Both the position numbers and the translations under genes were made by a program. A DNA stretch of 64,000 nucleotides. Origin: Tatlockia sp. GTDB taxonomy: Bacteria > Pseudomonadota > Gammaproteobacteria > Legionellales > Legionellaceae. Under the pieces are notes generated by a model that saw nothing but the letters and a program-made list of their open reading frames with translations, was not told the origin of the DNA and did no database searches. The first letter of the stretch is position 1, and each line of letters begins with the position of its first letter. The DNA is taken from contig JACCVV010000079.1 of NCBI GenBank assembly GCA_013697955.1, positions 25,062-89,061 on the forward strand, given 5' to 3'. Positions 58,001 to 63,904 of this stretch are shown in pieces.

Positions 58001-58478
58001 GAGAAACCGCTAGTAGATTCTCGACATCAACTAACTGGTTATATTGTTGTGACAAAAAATCAATAAAATATTTAGCAGATAAAGCATCCGAAATGATGTG
58101 ATGAAAGTTTAATATCAATAGGTATTTGTCTGCAGTTAAGCGTACTAATTCAAATTTAAATAAGGGTAATTGCGATAGATCAAATTCATGACGAAGCGTT
58201 GGCAAGTAATCAATCGGCCCCTGGATTTTCTCTAGTACCATAGGAACATGGTCATGAATAATTCGATAAACCTCTTCTCCATATTCTTCGAAAGTAGTTC
58301 TACACCCTTCATCATAGTCATTGACAAAACAATTTAAGGCTTCCTCAAGCGCGCTAACATTTAATTCGCCCTCTAATTCAAACATCAAAGGCGTATTATA
58401 AGCAGCCCGGCTTCTTGCCCATTTCCATTCAAACCAAAACCGTTTTTGCGACAATGATAAAGAACGTTTTTCTTTCAT
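49002..58478 (-). CDS. Three-module NRPS (C-A-T x3), predicted Gly-Thr-Val
   Basis: 3158 residues. Module 1: condensation from residue 5 ('HHIISDALS' at 126), adenylation with code DILQLGVIWK (canonical Gly DILQLGLIWK), carrier Ser981. Module 2: condensation whose motif reads 'PHIVIDGWS' (first His replaced by Pro), adenylation with code DFWNIGMVHK (the canonical Thr code), carrier Ser2028. Module 3: condensation 'HHAILDGWS', adenylation code DAFWLGGTFK (canonical Val DAFWIGGTFK), carrier Ser3085. Codes were read by eye against the GrsA positions. No epimerase, methyltransferase or thioesterase. An N-terminal condensation domain on the first module suggests an acyl starter. The basic C-terminus ('AKRKAFRQQQRLKNNKRQEH') may dock to the next protein. 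AAGGG lies upstream of the ATG; two bases separate it from the amidase gene. Confidence 0.92.
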   Translation of the reverse strand: MKEKRSLSLSQKRFWFEWKWARSRAAYNTPLMFELEGELNVSALEEALNCFVNDYDEGCRTTFEEYGEEVYRIIHDHVPMVLEKIQGPIDYLPTLRHEFDLSQLPLFKFELVRLTADKYLLILNFHHIISDALSAKYFIDFLSQQYNQLVDVENLLAVSHLFEEHVELEQNLKAEDSVLYWENLLAKQKLWIDLPKKTVVNVNDEAESIYRTLDQNQTASLKQFARQMGTTPSIVLSAIFGVLLARYSGESQVVLNYPIDMRRPISKKAIGCFVNHVPCLVDIEAEDNFSTLIKKLTVQRKITRQHQYCSLMDIVAHLRNKKVLDSDDFLNVSITEAQLAPVPLDFKGLQVKTMPCTSQLMINDLNLSYQLDEHLAIRLDYRSCFFERFFIDQFLNHFLQLLKSGIKEPEKLILEHNFFDAQEKNLLMAWENPAQIKSTPATVLSLFETQVLKTPNKIALVFGEEQLTYQQLANLSSEFAKHLLIHYKKCYGQAMPKGLLIGISLARGSELVIAILAVLKTGAAYVPLDPAYPIARLESMVEDSNIAMLIANSLSEFFPYDERRLAITRTPICGDKGFQFPELPALSDLAYVLYTSGSTGKPKGVMIEHKSLSNVLLAFQQQLQIGKEDSWASVTSPSFDIFGLELFLPLISGAKLVLISPKLIEEPPTLANYLSLLSPTIIQATPSFWSMLFLLDWKGDSKNLTVLSGGEPLSEQLRSYLLSISKCALNVYGPTETTIWSTSHEMAENESVSIIGKPLRNTMVRVLNKALQQVPFGTIGELYIAGEGVARGYWGKSEKELQQSFPFLELENETKRFYRTGDLVSWLPNGILEYKGRADNQVKIRGYRIELAEIEALVLENPKVWQCVVVAKGEINDKSLIAFVVTKKNEVLDDEQLTHYLEQKLPSHALPKILFIKEFPLLPNGKIDKKELLALANQSQNKLASLAKTTEENLILGLWQELFPNIAFTVDDHFFKLGGHSLQAVQLAVRLQTLFGIEVPVRTIREFPTIKRLTCWVREQKNIAIMNSKSAERTKGPLSLSQRYLWIFEKIENSAHYNLIFAQKLRGALHLEALNASVNELIARHDVLRTIFTEANGETSQVVMPYRPIEVIIENIEESSLATIIEEEVQTQFQLTESPMIRVRLFALSDIEQVLVFCLPHIVIDGWSLNVLSEELSELYQEFAEGFEPKLKRPAFQYLDFVEWQRNSLQGDYLKGLEQFWQKALAEYQPLSLPTDKPKPPVFTYRGEIYRFQIENTITKKLHTLASVEGVTLFSICLSAFAILLNRYSNQDDLIIGTATANRTSLPFERTIGLFVNTLALRLQLSGDMKLGELFQQAMDVTLAAHDHQALPFESLVDLLKADRDPSRPPLVQVMIVLQTANEDYHLKLKGLTTEVVPVDTGSAKFELMLTLHETSSGLDAELEFAKDLFTQPTIEKLAKHFQQLLSSFIESSEEPIHRLTMLTPEEKQLLSNQWNRPDFNYQSTKTLAQLFSEQVNKHPNRVALRFEGESMSYLELDIRANQLAHALLQKVEGQLPVDSLIGICLDREPALIVAILAILKAGAAYVPLDPNYPSDRLKFIIDDSSISLLITRQTFIDEHQFQESLDLKQLINLDEISNEEQLLTPIIKNLTDLAYVIYTSGSTGEPKGALMTEANVTRLFAVTEPLFNFKETDVWCLFHSFAFDFSVWEIWGALVHGASLVIVPYETSRNTRLFRELLKDERVNILNQTPSAFSKLIQEDCKRGDQLALDYVIFGGEALNYRSLLQWLEKYGSKNPDLVNMYGITETTVHVTWHLINQKEIREGYGSKIGKLLPDLNAYVLDSYGGLVPVGVPGELYVSGPGLARGYLNREDLSKRVFLIGEDNIRRYKTGDLVRWLPDGSLEYLGRKDKQVKVNGFRIETGEIESKILELKGIKDALVTLSVDKRLIAYYIPLNEKFNEELLDHYLRQQLPEYMVPVCYQQIDSFPMTVNGKVDLNRLPIPLFKQSKSLIAPGNSLEQLLADIWQEVLHVKNIGINDNFFALGGDSMLTISVVTRARERGLTLSAKSLFRYPTIASLALNLTNKDKIEFADLSPFELLNAEDKTQVRNLGEDAYPLTELQKGMVFYSEMNQESTTYIDVISCYLEGHFNLNTFEEVLSNCVAEHPVLRTSFAINGFSVPMQIVHEKSSYQCKVIELEHLEVNQQQEVLDEWLSKEIRTHFDLKKPPLWRITFHHLKKDYYYFSLTCHHAILDGWSVALFITQLFKKYEERISGILKNQQHGPLKTQFNHYVREEINRIQSSEQTAFWQQQLDEVPPLLLSESSSIAKAQLKRVFLEIPSSLSQQLFAMAATNQSNIDNLLLAVHLWTLSQLTGLDRVITGIATHGRSDHEDGDKVLGLFLNSTPFPINLQTENWSDLIAKIIKEKRKISDFQQFPLSKIQQLKANQQLFDTLFNFVNFHVFDALKDFKTLKITAGKTYEETNYTLVAQTGIHPETKQLEYQLIYLANKLNSDQIKVIQDLYQVGLYSIAQNGSLPDVESLAPYLSWMRFNNWENTNPHNQTVHELFDQQVQLYPHHIALSDDEGSMTYLQLQEKADRMANRLQQQCLAIHHEPLKPDSLIGVSIEPGSALIITILAILKAGAAYLPLDKAYGTNRLKSMVSHASPRLIIVDDDDLFPVEELKLLCINFNGLSTQPIEKTFKNPVSGNNLAYLMFTSGSTGAPKALMIEHRSIVRLVKKTNYIEIQPKDIIAQASNPNFDAFTFEVWGALLNGATLKCATRKTILNAQLFAKFLLKEKISILWLTARLLDQFVTAGYANMFKNLRYLLAGGDILNKSTLATILNSVEGRPQHLLNGYGPTENTTFSTTHEITLDSLAYTSIPIGQPISQTEIYVLSKQMKPIPAGFEGELYLGGAGLARGYFQNESLTRERFIANPFCTGESIYKTGDKVVALPNGELLFLGRNDRQLKIRGFRVELDEMERLILTHPQISQAVIVAKEGAGDKQLIAYCVLSSETSLERLWQELRQKMPANLLPTKISIIDAIPLTANGKLDLTRLPKEENAAKNYVEAKTEVEEQLVSIWSQVLELEQISIKDNFFDLGGNSLLIIQLRSLIQDAFDQVVSVTDIFQYPTIQSFSKFLSGHQKQSSTKGRDIQAKRKAFRQQQRLKNNKRQEHVE

Positions 58479-58480
58479 AT

Positions 58481-59866
58481 TTAATCTACCCTTAACATCT
58501 TTTCGATGAACTCACCAACGGCCAGTACTACATCATCACGCCAGGGATTAGCCAATATTTGCACTCCAATCGGTAAGCCTTCTTCCGAAGTTCCTATCGG
58601 GACCACCAAAGCAGGCCACCCAGTTAAGGTATGAGCCATTACGTAACTAACATCTTTTATTTCATTGTAAGAGCTGCCATGCAATTTGGCGGGCGTTGCG
58701 GCTACTGGACATAACAAGACATCAGCCTTTGCCATGAAGGCCAACATCTCCATTCGATAATGATCAAAGGCTACCCAGCGTTTGCGTAGTTCAGTGACTG
58801 AAAAACGGCATTGTTTGGCTAAAGCTAGAAACTCTAACAATAAGGGGGAGGGTTGTTTGACTGCTAAATAATCCAGGATATCGGTGAGCCAAAATCCTTC
58901 ATCGCCTCCTAAAAAGATACTTTCGGTCAATAAATCGTAAATAGATTCAAGGGCAACTGGCCTCTCTTCTCGCACTTCTTTAACAAAGGGTGAAAGTTGA
59001 TACGCCAGATTTTCGATAGCCTCGCGGATTGAGGCCGTTGGTTTTGAAATGCCATCATTAGTATAAAAGAGAACTTTCAAGCTGGAGATATCAACAGAAT
59101 CAGGATTTCCAAGAGGTACTGGTACAGCATGAGGATCACGTCCATCTGGGCCGGCAATAATGGGTAAGACAAGCTTGATATCTTCAACTGTTCTTGCCAT
59201 TGGGCCAAAGGATACGAACTGACTAAATAGCCCAGCGCCATCGATAGGAATATTGCCGGTAAAAGGGATTAAACCTTGTGTAGCTCTCATGCCCACAATT
59301 CCCGTGTAATGTGCGGGTAATCGGATGCTACCACCACCATCGCTAGCAATTCCTAAAGGCGATCCAAATGCCGCGATAATTGCCGCTTCTCCCCCACTGC
59401 TGCCTCCCGGCGTTCTTGTTAAATCATGTGGATTTAAAGTTCTTCCGTAAACGAGGTTGTCTGTTTCATAACCTAAGGTTAATTCCGGAGTATTAGTCAA
59501 ACCTAAAACAATCGCTCCAGCTTCTTTTAACCGTCGAACCACTGTTGCATCGGATTCAGAACGGCGACCCACCAATCCAGAACAACCTTTATCTGGAGAA
59601 AAGCCCTGAACATGACAAGCATTTTTCACAGTAAAGGGTAAACCATGTAAGGGGCTTGTTGGCTGTTTAGTGGCAATTGCTTCAGAGGCTGCTTTTGATT
59701 TTTGCAGTGCGTCCTCAGCATTAATTTGCACCACTGCATTGATAGTTCTATTCACAGATTCAATCTGTTGTAGATGAGCCTCTATAACCTCAGTTACTGT
59801 AAATAATTTATCCTGAATACCTTTTACTAACTGAGATGCTGTTAAGCGATGTATCGAATCGTTCAT
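58481..59866 (-). CDS. Amidase-signature enzyme in the NRPS operon
   Basis: 461 residues with the Ser-Ser-Lys triad of the amidase-signature family: Lys81 in 'PFTVKNACHV', Ser156 in 'TPGGSSGGEAA', nucleophile Ser180 in 'SDGGGSIRLPAHYTG'. All catalytic positions are intact and length is normal. The gene starts inside the stop of the serine-kinase-like gene (four-base overlap) and ends two bases before the NRPS, so it is an integral part of the pathway. It may trim the product or transfer the acyl chain; ClbL of the colibactin pathway is an amidase-family enzyme used for C-N bond formation (established), and this operon, like that case, lacks an obvious terminal thioesterase. GatA is excluded by context. 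Confidence 0.85.
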   Translation of the reverse strand: MNDSIHRLTASQLVKGIQDKLFTVTEVIEAHLQQIESVNRTINAVVQINAEDALQKSKAASEAIATKQPTSPLHGLPFTVKNACHVQGFSPDKGCSGLVGRRSESDATVVRRLKEAGAIVLGLTNTPELTLGYETDNLVYGRTLNPHDLTRTPGGSSGGEAAIIAAFGSPLGIASDGGGSIRLPAHYTGIVGMRATQGLIPFTGNIPIDGAGLFSQFVSFGPMARTVEDIKLVLPIIAGPDGRDPHAVPVPLGNPDSVDISSLKVLFYTNDGISKPTASIREAIENLAYQLSPFVKEVREERPVALESIYDLLTESIFLGGDEGFWLTDILDYLAVKQPSPLLLEFLALAKQCRFSVTELRKRWVAFDHYRMEMLAFMAKADVLLCPVAATPAKLHGSSYNEIKDVSYVMAHTLTGWPALVVPIGTSEEGLPIGVQILANPWRDDVVLAVGEFIEKMLRVD

Positions 59867-60897
59867 GCCACACTCTCTATCTTTTGCAAATCCAAACCCA
59901 TTATTTGTTTTTGTAGAAAAAATGAAAAAAGATCATGATTAATTTTAGGGGAAAAATAGGTTGTGTTTTGGGGAAAAAGGTAGCCGGATTGGATATGATT
60001 TATGAACTCATCACCCTTTATAGAGGGAATAAATAAGGCCGATTGATATCTGCCATTATTTACCGATTGCTCAAGAAATTTATAAGATAAATCATGATTA
60101 ATTGATATCACCTTTTCTTCAATCTCATTTGAGGTAATACCAAGTATTTTTTCAATTAAAAAGCAATGAACATAATTAGCTGAAATAGTTAAATGGGCTG
60201 AGGTTTTTAACTCATTTTTGAGAGAAAAAACAAACCAGTTTTTTTCTAAATAAATTGCAGGTTTTTCAAGAGTGAATCCTTCAAATTTTTCCAATTTATT
60301 GATATTAAAATAGTTGGACATTTTTTCAATCAACTGTTGATTTGAAAGGTTTAAACCGGTAAGCAACTTATTAAAACCCTGGAGTGAAATTTCGTTTTTT
60401 TCCATGATAAAAGCTAAAAATTTAGGTTTATTTATTCCAGATTTGTTTAGGTAATATTGGGTTATAGCTGCTAAACGATGATGACCATCTGCCACAACAA
60501 ATTGATCAATAGCATTCAAATGCGCGCTTAACCGCCTGACTTTGTCATGATCTGTTATTTGCCATAATCGATAGGTTATTTCCTCCGAACAAAACACTAC
60601 ATCTGGTTCTGATTTTTTAAAAAAATTTAAATCTTCAAACTGTCTATCATAGGTAAGCAATATGGGTTTTTTTTGAATTTTTTCAGAAAGAAAGGATCCT
60701 AAAATTTTATGTTGTTTCTTAGGATAAGTTTTTTCATTTTTTAAAATACGATTTTGAATCACTGAATCAATTGAGATAAAAGCTAATAGTCCCTGTGACA
60801 CTCCAGTTTTAGAGCTCATTTCGCAAAGAATATAAGATGAGGGCTCCTGCCTGAGATCTGAGTCTTCCGTACTCAGAGGGTAAATGATCTCTTTCAT
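59863..60897 (-). CDS. DUF1015/SerK-type putative L-serine kinase (SbnI-like role)
   Basis: About 344 residues from ATG 60897; a GTG four codons earlier is possible and no strong ribosome site decides between them. The signature 'FVVADGHHRLAAI' is the D-G-H-H-R motif of the DUF1015 family, which includes the ADP-dependent serine kinase SerK and the Staphylococcus free-serine kinase SbnI. SbnI supplies O-phosphoserine to SbnA for staphyloferrin B (established). Here the gene follows sbnA and sbnB homologues directly, so production of O-phospho-L-serine for Dap synthesis is the natural reading. Other visible parts: 'GLLAFISIDSVIQNRIL' near the N-terminus and 'IEKILGI' near the middle. Activity is not proven by sequence alone. 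Confidence 0.75.
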   Translation of the reverse strand: MKEIIYPLSTEDSDLRQEPSSYILCEMSSKTGVSQGLLAFISIDSVIQNRILKNEKTYPKKQHKILGSFLSEKIQKKPILLTYDRQFEDLNFFKKSEPDVVFCSEEITYRLWQITDHDKVRRLSAHLNAIDQFVVADGHHRLAAITQYYLNKSGINKPKFLAFIMEKNEISLQGFNKLLTGLNLSNQQLIEKMSNYFNINKLEKFEGFTLEKPAIYLEKNWFVFSLKNELKTSAHLTISANYVHCFLIEKILGITSNEIEEKVISINHDLSYKFLEQSVNNGRYQSALFIPSIKGDEFINHIQSGYLFPQNTTYFSPKINHDLFSFFLQKQIMGLDLQKIESVA

Positions 60898-61001
60898 TAT
60901 GCACCACACAAAGGTTACTCAGGATGTTAGATTAAATCTATCCAACCTAACTATTAACAATGAACCAGCCTGCTTATTTTCCATTCAACACTTAATCAGG
61001 T

Positions 61002-62015
61002 TTATTCCTTTTGATGCCTTGATAACTCATAAAAAAAATCATCAATTAAATGATGGTTTTTTTCTTTCTCATAAATGAAATAGCTAATTGCCAAATCTAA
61101 AATGCCCAAGCCCATGGGAGAAAAGATGACCGGCTTCTCCCTATCCAGCTGAAAGGGGTTTAATAGGTAATCACCTAAGGTTCCCTGAATAAAGTCCTTA
61201 GTTTTATAGGCATTGAAAGTTAAATGGGGTGAGGTATTTGCACAAAGAACATGGTCAATGTCGTCAACTACGTTGTTGGCATTCATCATTATTTCTGGAG
61301 ATAAGTCCCGCAAAGAGATATTGAGAATTGTTTGGCTCTTATTAAATAAAGCGGGGTTAACAATATAAGGTTCTGGGGCAGTAGTGGTTAAAGTGACAAG
61401 TTCTGATTTTTCAATAACCAATTCATGAGAATCAACTATCTCGATAACACCGCCAAAGCTTGCTTGAATTGATTTTTTTAACCCTTCACTGGATTGTTTA
61501 TCCAAATCATGTAAATAAATTTTTTTTATTTCCCATTGATTGTTAATAAGACACTCATAGATATATTTTGCGATAAGACCATTACCTATTAGTCCCAGTG
61601 AATCGATTGATTTAGGGGAAGTATGCAGTAGCTCTGCTGCTAAGACTGCTGAATAAGCGGTTCGCGTTGCACTTATAATAGAACCTTCAAGACAGGCAAT
61701 TGGATATCCAGTTTGAAAATCATTCAATAAGATTAGAGCAGAAGCTCTTGGAAACCCCTCTTTGATGTTATCCGGGTAGCTTGAAATCCATTTTATTCCT
61801 GAAATTTTTTCTTGAGCATCAATTGCTGCTGGTAGAGCTATGATCCTGGCATTGGGTTTTGAGGGAAATTTTAAAAAATAGCTATTGGGATTTATAGTCT
61901 TACCCAAACTATGGTTTCTATAGGTCTTTTTAATGATTTGAAAAAGTTCTGCACGATGCGATTGAATGCACTGATATACCCTTTCGCCAGAAATAACTGA
62001 AAATGAAAAATCCAT
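61002..62015 (-). CDS. sbnB: SbnB-like N-(2-amino-2-carboxyethyl)-glutamate dehydrogenase
   Basis: 337 residues, ornithine-cyclodeaminase fold. Substrate-side residues lie in 'ARIIALPAAIDAQEKISGIK' and 'SGIKWISSYPDN'; the NAD site is 'LGLIGNGLIAKYI' and 'SATRTAYSAVLAAELL' is the family helix. In Staphylococcus, SbnB oxidatively cleaves ACEGA to L-2,3-diaminopropionate and 2-oxoglutarate. Adjacent to the sbnA homologue (61-base gap) with the same order as in siderophore and antibiotic clusters making Dap. The other reading, a true ornithine cyclodeaminase, is less likely given the neighbour. AAGG sits ahead of the ATG. Confidence 0.85.
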   Translation of the reverse strand: MDFSFSVISGERVYQCIQSHRAELFQIIKKTYRNHSLGKTINPNSYFLKFPSKPNARIIALPAAIDAQEKISGIKWISSYPDNIKEGFPRASALILLNDFQTGYPIACLEGSIISATRTAYSAVLAAELLHTSPKSIDSLGLIGNGLIAKYIYECLINNQWEIKKIYLHDLDKQSSEGLKKSIQASFGGVIEIVDSHELVIEKSELVTLTTTAPEPYIVNPALFNKSQTILNISLRDLSPEIMMNANNVVDDIDHVLCANTSPHLTFNAYKTKDFIQGTLGDYLLNPFQLDREKPVIFSPMGLGILDLAISYFIYEKEKNHHLIDDFFYELSRHQKE

Positions 62016-62075
62016 ATTAAACCTTATTAATTTTTATTATTTTTTTCGGCCTAAAATTTATTATTTAAACCCTTA

Positions 62076-63062
62076 TTATTGTTGCTCAACAAAGGCTTTT
62101 TTCAATTGCTTACTATTGTCCATCCATCCAAAACTTTCTAACCAATTATTGTCATAAATAGTATTCATGTAGCGGTCACCGAAGTCAGGTGAAATTGCGA
62201 CTACGACAGAACCTTCCGGAATTTTACTCTGATAAGTCTTCACCCCTTGAAGAACCGAACCAGAAGAGCCACCTAAAAATAAACCTCGTTTTTGTACTAA
62301 TTCTTTGCACATGTTAATTGTTTCAATCTCAGGAACCATTAACAATTCATCGATTAAGCTTCTATCCGCTATTTTAGGTGGAAAACTTGTTCCCAAGCCT
62401 GGAATAATACGTTTTGCAGGGGGCATACCAAAAGTCACCGAACCGACTGCGTCTACTGCTATAATTTTGGTTTTCGGGGAATGTTCTTTAAAATATTTTG
62501 CACAACCCATTAAGGTGCCAGTCGTTCCAGCGCCAACAAATAAAAAATCAATTTCAGGAATGGCTTGAGCGATTTCCGGAGCAGTGGTTGCATAATGGAC
62601 TTTGACATTATCTTCATTGTCGTATTGATCAACAAAACAATAATTCTCATTCGCTAAAAGCAGCTCTTTTATATAATCCAAACGATTTTTTAAATAGCCA
62701 CCATTTTTATCTGGCCTATCAATAATGATTAATTCACCGCCAAATAATTGGATATATTTTTTACTAATTGGAGAAATATTTAAATCACTCACACAAATCA
62801 AAGGGTAATTTTTTTCCTTGCAAACAATGCTGAGCGCGATCCCCAGGTTACCTGAGGAGGAACAGACTACCGTTGAATATCCGGGGATGAGTTTGCCCTT
62901 TTTTTCAAGTTGATTAATTAACCAGATAGCTGGTTTGAGCTTAATAGAACCCGCAATATTTAACCCTTCCAGTTTTAAATAAACTTTGGAATTTTGAACA
63001 AATTCCTCCATTTCAAAAAAGACGGGTTGGGATGATATTTCGCTGAGTTTTTTAATAATCAT
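62076..63062 (-). CDS. sbnA: SbnA-like 2,3-diaminopropionate pathway enzyme (O-phosphoserine + Glu)
   Basis: 328 residues, fold-II PLP enzyme of the cysteine-synthase family. The PLP lysine is probably Lys41 in 'NIAGSIKLKPA'; substrate loop 'VVCSSSGNLGIALS' replaces the cysteine-synthase T-S-G-N-T loop, and the phosphate-binding 'VGAGTTGTLMGCAK' and 'LFLGGSSGSVLQG' are intact. The S-S-S-G-N-L-G loop and 'PGLGTSFPP' are features of SbnA, which joins O-phosphoserine and glutamate to give ACEGA. With the SbnB-like and SerK-like genes downstream, it completes a Dap route. Eight bases separate it from the oxygenase gene. Confidence 0.87.
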   Translation of the reverse strand: MIIKKLSEISSQPVFFEMEEFVQNSKVYLKLEGLNIAGSIKLKPAIWLINQLEKKGKLIPGYSTVVCSSSGNLGIALSIVCKEKNYPLICVSDLNISPISKKYIQLFGGELIIIDRPDKNGGYLKNRLDYIKELLLANENYCFVDQYDNEDNVKVHYATTAPEIAQAIPEIDFLFVGAGTTGTLMGCAKYFKEHSPKTKIIAVDAVGSVTFGMPPAKRIIPGLGTSFPPKIADRSLIDELLMVPEIETINMCKELVQKRGLFLGGSSGSVLQGVKTYQSKIPEGSVVVAISPDFGDRYMNTIYDNNWLESFGWMDNSKQLKKAFVEQQ

Positions 63063-63070
63063 ATAACACG

Positions 63071-63904
63071 CTAATCAATCCAATGTCCGTTAACAAACCC
63101 TTGGTAATTTGCTGGAATAAACCACAAAAATACAATTCCCAAGGAATGATCTTCTAACATATCCCGCCAATGTGGCATTTGCGGATTTATTAAAACCGCA
63201 TCTCCCATGCTTAAGGATGAACTCAATACCTTATTATCATCAGTTTCCACAAAAATTGGCCAAGCTTGACCTCTATCTCTTTCAGGTTGTGTATCCAGAG
63301 GAACAGACATAACCCAGGAAAAAGCTAGTACATCATCAATATGTTTGGGTAAAGTCGCTCCCGGCTTATAGACAGTGATTGCATTATGGCCAATTTTAAC
63401 TGGCTCAGGTAATATTTGATTTAAAAGCGTGCACATTTGCGACTGAATAAAAAAAGTAAAATCATCACGGTGCTGCCAATATCTTTCTTTAGTTTTTCCA
63501 TTGGCTTTATCAGCTATCAAATACTTCTGTTGGTCTAAATGACGAAGGTACTTCCTAGCTATGGCCAGTACAACAGGTTGAATTACGTCGTGAAGGGTTA
63601 GAATTTTATGCTCTAATAATTCTTCTTTTGCCTTTTCTATTGTTTTTTGCCAATTAAGCGATCTTTGTTTTAAGTGATCTCTTTGTTCTAAAATATAAAT
63701 AGTTGAGAAAAGAGTTATTATTTCTTTATCTAGCTCATCAATAGTTAAATGATTTTCTAATAAACCTTTTAAGCACTGAATGTGTGATTCGGATAGCCAA
63801 TAAATTGACAAAATCTTTGTAACTGGATCTTCCACTACAACACTGGGATTTACTTTTAACAGCCATTCATAATCATTGTCAACGGCAATTGAAAAGTGAT
63901 CCAC
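63071..63904 (-). CDS. 2OG-Fe(II) oxygenase-like protein, first gene of the NRPS operon, 5' end altered by an IS
   Basis: 277-residue open frame from a GTG at 63904. The C-terminal half has a double-stranded beta-helix pattern: 'VYKPGATLPKHIDDVLAFSW' with the H-x-D metal pair, 'GDAVLINPQMPHWRD' with the distal His, and 'LGIVFLWFI' as the last strand. That fits Fe(II)/2-oxoglutarate oxygenases; beta-hydroxylation of an amino acid or peptide residue is a plausible role in this pathway. The first nine or so codons lie inside an IS21-type terminus whose outer end is at 63877, so the native start was lost or lies inside. There is no ribosome site before the GTG and no internal ATG until late in the protein, so it may be truncated and poorly expressed. 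Confidence 0.65.
   Translation of the reverse strand: MDHFSIAVDNDYEWLLKVNPSVVVEDPVTKILSIYWLSESHIQCLKGLLENHLTIDELDKEIITLFSTIYILEQRDHLKQRSLNWQKTIEKAKEELLEHKILTLHDVIQPVVLAIARKYLRHLDQQKYLIADKANGKTKERYWQHRDDFTFFIQSQMCTLLNQILPEPVKIGHNAITVYKPGATLPKHIDDVLAFSWVMSVPLDTQPERDRGQAWPIFVETDDNKVLSSSLSMGDAVLINPQMPHWRDMLEDHSLGIVFLWFIPANYQGFVNGHWID

Noticed and set aside
43787..58478. Plus-strand open frames opposite the NRPS genes
   Set aside because: They are antisense shadows in a long, intact coding region with clear domain order on the minus strand.
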